64,000 nucleotides of DNA. Origin: Ahaetulla prasina (lineage: Eukaryota; Chordata; Lepidosauria; Squamata; Colubridae). The number at the start of each line of letters is the position of its first letter. Within the stretch, counting starts at the first letter, position 1. A model generated the notes under the pieces. It was not told the origin of the DNA, searched no databases, and was given only the letters and a program-made list of their open reading frames with translations. The DNA is taken from contig NC_080543.1 in NCBI RefSeq assembly GCF_028640845.1, positions 93,299,825 through 93,363,824 of the forward strand, in the 5' to 3' direction. The position numbers and the translations under genes were made by a program. Positions 51,056 through 63,100 of this stretch are shown piece by piece.

Positions 51056-54000
51056 GAGGGAGGGAGGGAGTGCAAAAGGGGGAAGGAGGATTCCCAGCTC
51101 TAAACAGAGGAAATCCCGGAATGCCAGCGAAGGCGGTGCTCGCGTTCCTCCTCCCTTGCTCAAAAGCCCCAATAACCTTCACCAGCAAGGCAGACCCCCA
51201 CGGGAAGGAAGGGGACGGGCTGACTCACCGAGCATCTGGCTGAAGAGCAGCTGCTCCAGGTCGCCCAGCACGGTGAAGCACGGAGGGAGAAGAAAGAATG
51301 AAAGAAGGGGAGGAACGGCCCCTCCTTTCTCTCTCTCTCTCTCTTCCAGCGCCACGGAACAGAAGGGGACTAGGGCGCGCACACACACGCCCAGCTTCTG
51401 AAGCACGGAGGGAGAAGAAAGAATGAAAGAAGGGGAGGAACGGCCCCTCCTTTCTCTCTCTCTCTCTCTCTTCCAACGGGAAAACGCTCTTTCGCTTGCG
51501 GGGGAGAGGAGGGAGGGAGGGAGGGAGGTTGGCTTGCTTATTCAACCCTTCCCGGCTAGCCATCCAGCCCTTCCCAGGAGAAGGCGAGGAGTTTTGGGCG
51601 AGCGACCTTTTTGCTAGAAAGCGGCAGCTGCTGCCCCAACACCACCAGTTGGGGCGGGAGCCGGGTGAGCTGCAGTAACTCCCGCCAGGCTATGCATTGG
51701 CGCGGGGAAGCCCTGGCGGTGCAGTCCTTCTCGGCTGAGGGAGGGAGGGTTTTCCCCCCCTCTTCTCTCTCCCGTTGCGCCTGAACATCTGCCTAGCAAC
51801 AATGACGACACGGGGAGAACCTTTTTTTCTACTGGTTGAGCTTGGCCAATCGCCGGCTTGCTCTGAGTTGCTGCATTGTTTGTTCACCCGGGGCGTCTCC
51901 AATTTACCAGAAAGCGGAACGCGAGTTTGAGGGTCGCGGGCGGGATGGCGCTGCGCTCTGCGCCGCCGCGAAACCACCCAAAGGCCAGAAGAAAGGTCAT
52001 TCCATCGAGTAATGGGCGAAGGCTCCTTCCTCTCCGCCTTACCCATGCTGTGCGAGCCCGGCTGGGCTGCAACCCCGCCGCCGCTCCTTCCTCAGCCTCC
52101 CGGGGCTCGCGCTCTAGCAGCCGCCAAGCTCAGGCGGACTCGGCAGCTCCCCATCAGCACTGCACGGCGCGATTCGGGCAGGAGGAGTCGGGCTTGCTCC
52201 GTGGCGGTGGTGGCGGCGGCGGCAGCGGCGCCACCGCCACAGAGCGAGCCCGACTCCTCCTGCCCGAATCGCGCCGTGCGAGTGCTGATGGGGAGCTGCC
52301 GAGTCCGCCTGAGCTTGGCGGCTGCTAGAGCGCGAGCCCGGGAGGCTGAGGAAGGAGCGGCGGCGGGGTTGCAGCCCAGCCGGGCTCGCACAGCATGGGT
52401 AAGGCGGAGAGGAAGGAGCCGCCCATTACTCCGATGGAATGACCTTTCTTCTGGCCTTTGGGTGGCTCGCGGCGAAGCCGCGGTCGGGAAACCTCCTCCT
52501 CAGCCGAGAAGGCTGGCGGCTCCCCTGCCCAGCCCTCTCACTGCACCACCAGGGCTTCCCCGCGCCAATGCACAGTCCGCCAAGTTTGCGCCGTCCGCCC
52601 ACCAGACACGGGAATGGGGGCCGGCCTGGGGGCGACAAATCCCGCGAGACCTCGGCGGGCCCGCTCCCCGTCCCTCCCATGGGAGTCCGTTCGGTACCCC
52701 CTCCTGTGCGGGGTTCCCGAAGACGTAGACTCGAGTATAAGCCGAGGGGACGTTTTTCAGCACAAAAAACGTGCTGAAAAACTCGGCTTATACTCGAGTA
52801 TATACGGTAGTTTTATTCTTATTAAAATACAGATTTCTTTTGGTCAAGGGTGCTTTGCATACTGTAAGAACTTCAATAGTAAACAAAATGATCAAAGAAT
52901 AACAAGTATTAATATAATAGCAACTCCTAAAGAATAAAACCATGATTTAGTTGTTAAAAATTAGCAAATGATGATTTCAATAGAAATGTATTTTCTTTTT
53001 TTAGAAGTATAGCAATGGACTGATGTAGGTTTCAAAATGGAAGGGAGAGGTTACATAAATATTTGAGTGCTACACAGAAAAGAATATTTCTCTCATTTCT
53101 ACCAAGCTGAAATTTTTTGTAGTGGGACATAAAATGATATAAAATAGAGGTATCAAACTCAAGGCCCGTGATGAGGCGAATCCGTTCCTTGTGGCCATCT
53201 GGAAACTGCAAGAGTCTGGCCCGCGTCCCTCATTCCCGCCCCGGCACAGCAAACTCTGTGGGCTGGATGCAGGTGTGAAGGGCCTGGCCCTTCACACCCT
53301 TCCTTGCTCAGTTGAAGGCTTTGTTCAGCCTTCAAACAGTAAGACTGGCTGTGGAATTGGAATCAACTGGGTGCAGGAACCAAAGCCGTCTGTGCACTGG
53401 TGCACTGCTCGCTTACATGGGCCAGCCGGGGCAGGAATGAGACCCTGTTCTGCGGAGCGCACTGCTGCTTGGGCAAGGAGGACGAGGAGAAGAATGGCAA
53501 GGCTTTGTGCCTGGTGGCAGGGAGCAGGTCAGGCAGTGCTGGTTGGCTGACTGGTTGGGGAGTGGGCAATCATTAGATGGCTGGCACTGCCAGCAACTTA
53601 AATGCCCTGACTGAAGCTGCAGTTTGCCACGCTGAGGGAGAAATGAGAGGCCTTGCTGTCCCGCAGAGCCTGCACTGCTTGAGTGGGGAGGACGAGGAGA
53701 AAAATGGCTGCTCAGTTGGCTCTCCCTCTCCCCCCGCCAGCAGCTTGAATGACCCAACTAAAGCAGGGATCTCTCTCTGTAGGTCCCCAGTCAAATTCAG
53801 GCTTGACACTCTCATATGCATATGCACACACACACACACAGAGTTTGGAGATCTTCCCCTCTGTCTCACTGCAGAGGCAGTTGTGGTGCTTCAGTGCCTA
53901 GCTTTGGAAGGCACTCAGGTAAGCCGGTGTGGGGCAAGGGAGGGGGCAGCTACCTAATCCCCCGCCTTGCTTCATACTCCACCACCACCCCACCTTGCTG

Positions 54001-54069
54001 CTGAGGTGGCTTCTGTCACTGGCGAAGCTGCCAGCAGCTTGGGTGCCCTATATGGATCGCTCTCTCTCC

Positions 54070-54107
<38 letters not shown>

Positions 54108-57100
54108 CACACACACACACACAAACACACAATTGGATTTCTCTCTCTCTCTCTCTTCGTTTGCACGCAAGCGTGCTAAGTTGTTAAGTGGAAAGTAGTT
54201 TGTGGGGGGGAGCAGGAGACCAGCAAACACTTTTTGCACCGATAATGAAAGTTTCTGGGTCCCTGACTCTGCAAAAAAGGATGGGTGCCTGAATCTGTGC
54301 AATATTATGGCACCCATCCTCGGCACAAAAAGCATTTCCCAGCCAACTCTGGTCTCCCTTCCTCAAAGGCAGAGAAATAAAGAGAAGAGACAGATGTTTG
54401 CAAGGTGGGTCCTTATGGCGGGAAGGGAGGGAGAAGCATGAGGTATCTTAGTGGGTGGGGGAGACCTTGAGGAACTGTTCTATCACTAGGCCCCCCCTAG
54501 CAGCTTAAGCAGAGAGATCACCTTGGGGGTAGGGCCAAGAGATAATTGGCCCCTCCCATAAGGTTTAAAAGGAGACTGGCATTGGTGTCTCAGTTTGCCG
54601 GAAAACAACGTTGGAGCTGTGCTCGTCCCATTCTCTGCTCTGGATGTTTCTCTGAGAAGACCTTGGCAGCTCTCCATTCTCTGCTCGAGACGCTTATCTG
54701 CAAAGGACTTTGGCAATTATCTAAATTGGACCAGGTTGGAAATAATGACAGATTGTTTTGTGTGAGAAGCTTTGCTTTCTTTTGAGTTTCATGACGCTGG
54801 GAATGGGTTAATTCCCAGCTGCTTGAATAAAGTTTATTTTCATTAAGGACTGCATTTGTTGCTACCTGCTCGAGCCTGGGTCACAACAAGAGGAAACGAA
54901 AAAGAAGGGAGGGTGGGAAGGAAGGAACGAAGGAAGGAAGATTATAATGAGAAAGAGTGAAGGTAAATCCTGCTTTAGCACTTGGCCACCAGCAGCCCTG
55001 CTGCCTTTTGCCATCCCCTTGTCCCCTCCTGTCTTCTGCTGGTGGACTCCCATCCTATCACTGAGGATGCTTTGGTTACAAAGCCAGGTCTCCTCATAAA
55101 GAGATGGAGTGGGCCTCTCCTTGACCCATATACTTTGCCCTCCCACACGCACCATGAGCAACCTGGCCAAGGAGAGCGAGCACAGCAGGAGTGGGCACTG
55201 GCCGCCCTCCCCGCCCCCCCACGTCTTCCCGAAGTCAGCCACAATTCTGATTTGGCCCTCAATGAAACTGAGTTTGACACCCCTGATATAAAGTAACATC
55301 AGGAATACGTAGAAGCATATTCAATTTGTACATAAACAAACCAGGATATTGATACATTTTCAGTTCCTTATACTACTTCTAGGTAAAGTACTATTTTTTC
55401 AACTAGTAAAAAAATAGTAGAAATGTTGCTTGAAAATTGCTCTTTTTTACAGAAACAGTTGTGAATTTCACAGTTATTTATATTTACTTTCATGTTGCTT
55501 TATTTGCAACGTTCCATTGCCTGAAAATGCAAATATTTCTTATTCTATTATGCTACCCTTACTGAGAGCTGTTTTTCTAGGTCAAGTATGGTCTTGGGGA
55601 GATGGAGATTATGGGAAATTGGGAAGAGGTGGCAGTGATGGCTGCAAAACTCCCAAACTGATTGAAAAACTTCAAGACTTGGATGTTGTCAAAGTACGCT
55701 GTGGGAGTCAGTTCTCACTTGCGCTAACAAAAGATGGACAGGTGTACTCATGGGGAAAGGGAGACAATCAGAGACTTGGGCATGGAACGGAAGAACACGT
55801 TCGTTTTCCCAAATTGCTGGAAGGCTTGCAAGGTGAGTGAAGAGGAAATTGCTTGATATCTTAATCTAGAAATTGATAACCCCCAGATATAGTTAACGTA
55901 ATACCTATCCTAGGCGACAGTTATCCAAGCAACATTTTTCCGTGTATGGAAAAATTCTTAGTGATCAAGAGTCAAGATAAATCTTCTGACCTAAATATTC
56001 TTTTGTTTTTTAACTTGATAATATGTGGAATATTGTGATTAATATGCTAGGATTCTTCTGCAAACTGTTGATTCCAAAAAACAAAAGTACTTTTGAACAT
56101 ATGTGGACACATAGCTAACATTTCATGGCAGCTCTTTAAAAAAGGGTTCTCAAACTTTGTGACTCCTTAGCTCCTTAAAATGATAAATGAATGTGCGCGA
56201 TTTATCCATGAATGATTTCATAAAAATTAGAATTGGGCACGATTGCACATACCACTTTCTTTGAATGATGAAACCTAATTTAAATATCTAATAAAATAAT
56301 GATAAAAACCACATAACTTGATACAAGAAAAAAAATCCTATATATTTTAAAGCCATTCCTTTTTTTAATGGTAGGTTAGTTCCTGCAATCAGAATTCAGT
56401 TTTGAGACAGTCTGATTCATACAACCTTTCCATCAGAAGGACTGCCCAGTTCTGGTAGACCTTGAATGTTTTCAATTTTAGTATACATAAAGTTTATAGA
56501 AATTACATAGATATGAAATGAGACAGGCTTTAGTATGTTAAAGATAATAGAAGCAAAGAGTAAGAATAAGTAAATTGTTCTTTCAGAGGAAAGGATGTTT
56601 ACTATATTGTAATAACTATCTACACTGTAAAAGTACAGAATTAGCTTCCACAGTTAAGTTGTTGGTTACTGATTTTAAAAAGAATTAGACATTACAATTA
56701 TCACATTACAATTACAATTATCACATTACAATTACAATTATCATATCACAATGAGTGGTTATTTTTATAGACTTTTTGGAAGATGGACTATTTCTTATGC
56801 CCTATTTCTCACCGCCAACTGGTTGACCTCTGTCAGGAATGGCCTTGGCTTCCAGTTTGCAGCAATAGATATTAACGAAGGAGAATATTTGTAGCTCAGG
56901 GTTGAAATGAGATGCCCTTGGTGCTCTCTCAGCTTGCTTGTTTTCTTGCAAATGTTTCATTATCCACAGTAGGTAACATCATGAGTGCTAGTCTGATGAT
57001 TCATCAGTGCTGGTCTCACTAGTACTGATGATGTTACCTAGTTTGGGTAATGAAATGTTTGCAAAAAAACAAGCAAGCTCAGAGAGTACCAAGGACCCCT

Positions 57101-60100
57101 CATAGATCTTAATTTCAAAAAGGAGAAGTCTAGTAGCAAATTGTTCCTAATGGAATAATACTGAAATAATGTATAATGAATATATAACTAAAATGATTTC
57201 AAGATCAGGCATAAAGTATTTTATTTTAATTTGTCTTTCAGGTTATAATGAGAGTTATTATTGTCATAATTTTTGTTTCATCATTTTGCCTGCAGGGAAA
57301 AAAGTTATAGATATAGTAGCTGGCTCTACTCACTGTTTAGCGCTCACGGAAGATAGTGAAGTCTATAGCTGGGGAAGCAACGATCAGTGCCAGCATTTTG
57401 ACACTTTGAGGATTACTAAACCAGAGCCAACTGCTCTTCCAGGACTGGACTCAAAACACATTGTTGGTATTGCCTGTGGACCAGCCCAGGTAAGTTTTCC
57501 TTTACAGCAGCAGTCCCCAACCTTTGTGGTTGGCGGCCTGGCTAGAGGGGGAAGAGAGGAGAAGTGGCCCATGCGAGCGGCTGGCCAGTGCGCACATGTG
57601 CACCTCGACTTGCGTGAGCAGTGAGGTGTGTGTGTGTGTTCCAGCCAGCCACTTGTGCGGCCCAATTCCGAATAGGCCATGGCTCAGTAGTGGGCCGTGG
57701 CCTGGGGTTGGGGACCCCTGCTTTACAGTTCTCATTAGGTTACAAACAGGGTTGGGGAATTGGTTTAACAGCATGTTTCTCTTTTATGCTTCATATCTAA
57801 CTTATTCATTTTGGCAATGATTTCTTTGCATATTTAAGATTTATGTGTTTTATGTTTCACATGTACCACCTGTTTTTTCTAATATGGCTATTCAGAGTAC
57901 TTTTAAGTTCCATTACACCTCACATTTACATTTTGATCATAGCTGTGCTACCATTTCTGAGTTTGCATGTGTGGGAGTATAGAATAATTTGAACTATCAT
58001 TTTTAGGATTAGTTATTTGTCTGCATGATGTTTCCATGTTAGAATCCTATTCTTCAAATACCCACCCCCTTTTCTTGGAGATGGTTGATAAAACAGAAGC
58101 AGAATTACACTTAGGAATACAGAGACAGAGATTTCCTCTGGTACAAAAGCTTGTTTGAAAAGTAATTTCTTGCTTTAAAAAAAAAAAAAGTGGATGAAAT
58201 TTCAGGAATAGAATGTAATATAATTTCATTCCTATGCATAACACTTTCACTTCTGTTTCCCAAGCTCTGCATATGACTTAAAAAGTAGGACTTACGTGTC
58301 TTCTGTTACGTTTATGGGTCCTGGAAATAGATTCATTCCTAGGGCAACTTGCAGAGTAAAAATTTAATTGTGATTTGAAAGATGATTATGTTCTTCTCAC
58401 CTAACTCAGTAAAATTGGATCAGCTATCCCCAGAGGACTCGGTTACTTTTAGATGGACCAGGGGCTGCGCTTGGCATTTGAATAGGCTGCTGGAAATTAT
58501 ATTACTCAAAGTAGGAGGTGACTACTTTAGGCAAAAACTAAATTTGATTGCCAGTTTAGGCAAAAACTAAATTTGATTTCCAATCTAGTAACAAATTAAA
58601 TTTGATTTCTAGTTTAGGCAAACATTACATTTGATTCCATCTCACTTATATTTTATTGCAGTTAGAATCAGAACTACTTAATATGATTATTCTTCAGCAA
58701 TAGATAATTTTCCACTTTAATAACATTAAAATTATTACTTGCTAATGTTTTATGGGAACATGGAAACTGAATTGTTGAGGAGAGAAGGTTAAATTATGGA
58801 ATATTGCTACCTGTTTATTGAGTGCATCTCTTGGTTTGACACAGCGGTTGTTTTAATGTACTACATTGTGTATGTATTTGTTACACTTTTCTATTTTTGT
58901 TTTCAATTTTTACTATTTTCTTGCATGGATGTCTTAATATATTTGATGATATTTTAAGCCACATAATCTTTCAATTGTGACAGGCAGAAATAAACTTAAT
59001 TAATTAATTAGTTTTGGGGAGCTGATTGTAAGGCCCCTACTTTTTAAACTGTGTGCTTTGCCTAAACTATTGTTACTCAATACCCATTTATTTTCCACTA
59101 TAATTTATTTAAAAATTGATAGCTTTTATAGATGGATGACTAGGGGAGCATCTTCCAGCAGTTCTATATCCCAGAGATAATATTATTTAATCCTAATATG
59201 TTTTGATTTTTTTTCTTTTCTTTTCCTTGCAGAGCTTTGCCTGGTCGTCTTGTTCAGAATGGTCAATTGGTTTACGTGTCCCCTTTGTGGTAGATGTTTG
59301 CTCAATGACATTTGAACAGCTGGATCTCCTATTGAGACAAGTTACAGAAGGAATGGATGGCAGTTCTGACTGGCCACCTCCACAGGAGAAAGAATGTATG
59401 GCTGTGGCTACTTTGAATCTTCTAAGGCTACAGGTATTTTAAATATCATGGCAGAAGCATTTAGAATGGAGTCTCAGAATCTCAGTTGTGGTAATTAACT
59501 ATTGAATTAGCTGGAATTAACATTGACTTGCTATTTTCCAAACCCTTTATTTTTTAGTTGTTACTGTCTTTGCATAGGCCTGAAAGAGTGACAGCTGTTA
59601 TCACAGTAATATTTGTAGGTTGCACCTTAAAAGTACAGAATGCCTATTATCAAGTAACTACCATGTCAATTACTGACCTAGGTGACCTATCCTCCAAAGT
59701 CCCTTCCAACTTAGTTAATCCTAGTTCACCATTATTCAAGGCCAACACTCATTTCCCATATAACTGGGGATGTGTTTATAACATATATTAATTAATTTTC
59801 ACATGTTGCAAGTACATTCCTTAATAAATGTTTAAAATTCACAGCCATGTATGTTTAATTTGCAGCATTAGAATTCTTCCTTGAATTTGCTTCATTGTTT
59901 ACAAGTTGTCTGTGCTTGTCTTTCAGCTTCATGCTGCAATTAGTCACCAAGTTGATCCCGAATGCCTTGGCTTGGGGTTAGGCAGTGTCTTGCTCAACAG
60001 TCTGAAGCAGACAGTAGTGACTTTAGCAAGTAATGCTGGTGTGCTTAATACTGTGCAGTCAGCTGCCCAAGCAGTGTTGCAAAGTGGATGGTCTGTGTTG

Positions 60101-63100
60101 CTACCAACTGCAGAGGAACGAGCAAGAGCTCTTTCGGCACTTTTACCCAGTGCAGGTATGCTTCATTCACAGATATGTGAAGATAACACAGAGAAAGATA
60201 TTGTTAATACATCATACATTACAAAAGTGTTGTTAACTTTTAGTTTCAGGGAATGAAACAAATGTAAGTCCAGGTCGTAGATTTATGATTGATCTACTGG
60301 TTGGAAGTTTGATGGCTGATGGCGGTCTAGAATCTGCACTGAATGCTGCTATTACTGCAGAAATTCAGGTAGGTGTTCACTACAGATTGGAAAAACTTGT
60401 TTGTTTACAAAGTAACTTTGCTGTGTTTTATCATTTTTGTTGAAGTAAATTATGAATGTTTATTTATTTATTTATTATTTATTATTTATTTTATTAGATT
60501 TATAAACCGCCCTTCTCCCGAAGGACTCAGGGCGGTGTACAGCCAAGATAAAAAGAGACAATATACAATTAAAAATAAATTAAAAAACTTATTACACAGT
60601 GTGGCCGAAATTAAAATAATTAACATCTAAAAACCCCAGTTAAAACTAAAAATTTAAAATTATAGCCACCATTGGTTTAGGCTACCAATGCTTATGAGTG
60701 GAAAATATTGTCATTTTATCAATCAATAAATGATATACATAGATTATTGCATAGTCTACCCCATTAATTAGAAGTACTATGGATTAAGAAATCCTGTAAT
60801 CTATAAAAAAGGATTATGGTTAAATTCAACTCAGAGGGCCAAATATGTTCCTGAGGCAGTACTGTATGTAGTTATACAGGTGGCAATTTCAACCCATTTA
60901 TGATGACTTAACAACAGCAGCCCCAAACTGCAACTAATATAGAATAAAGAAATGCTTGTGCAGTAGATACGAATATGCTATCAATTTTACATGATTTACA
61001 TTAGTTAATTACTCATTTCTAACTTCAAGGTGCTTATTTTTCTTCTAAGCCTGATTGTATTCATATTCATATTGGAGGTCTTAGTTTCTGGTTCACCAGC
61101 AAAATCCATTAATCTGATGTGATAACGGTGTTTGTAGGGGAGTAGGCAGAGTTTAGGATATGTCTAAGAGGGAGTCAAACCATTCTCCAAAGCACCTGAG
61201 GGCAGAACAAGAAGCAATGGGTGAAAACTAATCAAGGAGAGAAGCAATTTAGAACTAAGGAGAAATTTCCTGACAGTTAGAACAATCAATAAGTGGAACA
61301 ACTTGCCTGCAGAAGTTGCGAATGCTCCAGCACTGGAAATTTTTAAGAAAATGTTGGATAGCCATTTGTATGAAATGGTGTAGGGTTTCCTGTCTGGGCA
61401 GGGGGTTGGACTAGAAGACCTCCAAGGTCCCTTCCAACTCTTTTATTATGTTATGTTATATGCAGTAAAAATAAGTTGGTGCTTACACAAGACAAGAGAG
61501 CCATTTTGTTTTAGAGTGTACTTGTAACTTTAACTCTGTGACACGTGAGTCAATAACCACATTTCTCCAACCTGAATAAGCTTAGAATTTTTCTTGGAAC
61601 ATAGTGGCTTATTTGATATTTTGATGGTTGCATGTAGTAAACATGATTAATTTTGGAAAGAAAAGCCAGATCAAGCCTGTCTGGGTGTTACAGGGATGCT
61701 TTCAGGAAATATTAAGATTATAATCTAGACTTGAAGGAAAAAATAATCCTGAAAGGAGGCAATGGCAAATTATTTCTTTATTATTACAGTAATTAAATTA
61801 CACTGATGGGTCTGTGCAGTTGTAAGACGTTAGATGTGATTGGAAACTTTGTTTTTTTAAAACCCTGTATGGATTCTCTCTCATTCTGCTTTATCCCTCA
61901 CAGCCATATGGGCTTTATGGAGTGGTAAAGTTGCAGAATCATCTAAGAGACAGGAAGCTGGGAAGTCAATAAATCATTAGGGTTAAATACATCTCTTATT
62001 TAATGGACATAAGAATGAAAATGTTCAGTGCTTTCACTTAAATCCTTTGCTTTGTAGGATATTGAGGCAAAAAAAGAAGCTCAGAAAGAAAAAGAAATTG
62101 ATGAGCAGGAAGCAAATGCATCCACACTTCACAGGAACAAGACACCATTAGATAAAGACCTCATTAATACTGGGATCTATGAATCTGCAGGAAAACAAAG
62201 CTTGCCGTTGGTTCAATTAATCCAGCAACTATTGAGGTATTCTGGTTTGATAACAAAGGTGTCTTAGAATTATTATCGCTCTTCATTTTTTACTTTTTTA
62301 TTTCTTTTCATTTTTGTTTACTGTCTAAGAAGCATTCTATGTTGAGATTAAAGATGGCACTAAAAATCATTTTACAAATCCTGATTAAGGGTACTTCTGG
62401 TAAACTTGCCATTTTGAGCTGTAAACTTGGGCAAGTCTGGACAATTTTCTTCTGCTTTTACAACAGGATTTTTGATATCAGATTGTAGAATGGTCTGGGG
62501 GTTTAACTTACTTGCTTTTTGTTTTGTTTTAAAGATATAGGTCACAGCCAAGCCCTTAGGTTAGAGGTTCTTAAACTACATATCACCATCAGGCTTACAA
62601 GTGAATTTCAGGGCCTCGGAGACAGAAAAAAAAAAGCTTTTTCAATTCTTTGTGTTAAAAACGTTTTAAAAGTTACCCTTTAGCAGCCTTTTCTCTACTT
62701 TATGGCTTCTAGTGCTGGGCCACAGCATCTATTAACCATGCACATGCTCATTGTTGTTCTCCAGGATGGCTGATTTGCTGTTGTCCAAAGAAGGATCTTT
62801 GTGATTGTGTGTTTGTGCAAATGGTTCTCTGTTGCTTATGCAGTTAGTGAAACACTTATAAACTGTTAAGTAGATTTCCCCTATTGGTTATTTAAGCAAC
62901 TTTTGATATTGCAGATTATGGTTAATACATTGTAGTTTCATAAGAAAAATATTCTTTATATGTAATATTCTTAAGGCTGTATTTTATAAAATTTCAAGTT
63001 TCTGTTTTTATTTATTTGATTTATAGATTTACAATAGTGATTAAAAGTAAGAGTTACATTACATAATGTATGAAAACAATACTTGTTTATCAGTGGTTTA

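Larger units (their letters stand above)
49750..52807. mobile_element. 3.06-kb TA-flanked DNA transposon-like element with GC-rich palindrome
   Basis: Bounded by perfect 25-bp terminal inverted repeats starting CCGTATATACTCGAGTATAA, with TA at both flanks (49748-49749 and 52808-52809), as in Tc1/mariner-superfamily elements. A second motif GACTCGAGTATAAGCCGAGG recurs inside each end (49829 and 52728), possibly subterminal transposase-binding sites. There is no transposase frame. The interior holds a LINE 3' end (50060-50425), simple repeats, a CpG-rich block at about 51080-52740 and a large palindrome. It makes up over half of HERC2 intron 14. Confidence 0.85.
53145..55285. mobile_element. 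2.14-kb non-autonomous hAT-type element
   Basis: Left end TAGAGGTATCAAACTCAAGG and right end GAGTTTGACACCCCTG match the hAT MITE termini at 8479-8613. Flanks ATATAAAA (53137-53144) and ATATAAAG (55286-55293) agree at 7 of 8 bases. No transposase frame was recognised. The interior is GC-rich and mixed, with a (CA)n array at about 54072-54123 and an LTR-like module at about 54470-54890. Confidence 0.8.

Noticed and set aside
51876..52728. Several open frames of 100-238 codons in the GC-rich block
   Set aside because: They exist on both strands and in several frames because a GC-rich palindrome has few stops. The products are Ala/Arg/Pro-rich with no recognisable domain, and the mirrored arms encode near-identical peptides in opposite directions.
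53191..53957. Possible hAT transposase in the 2.1-kb element
   Set aside because: The open frames have no dimerisation-domain or RNase H-like motifs and overlap on opposite strands.
54470..54890. Complete endogenous retrovirus
   Set aside because: Only one LTR-like module is present. No gag, pol or env, primer-binding site or second LTR was seen.
55833..57295. Extra HERC2 exon in introns
   Set aside because: Conceptual translation passes directly from exon 15 (LEGLQG) to exon 16 (KKVIDIVAG) as in other vertebrates, so no exon is missing.
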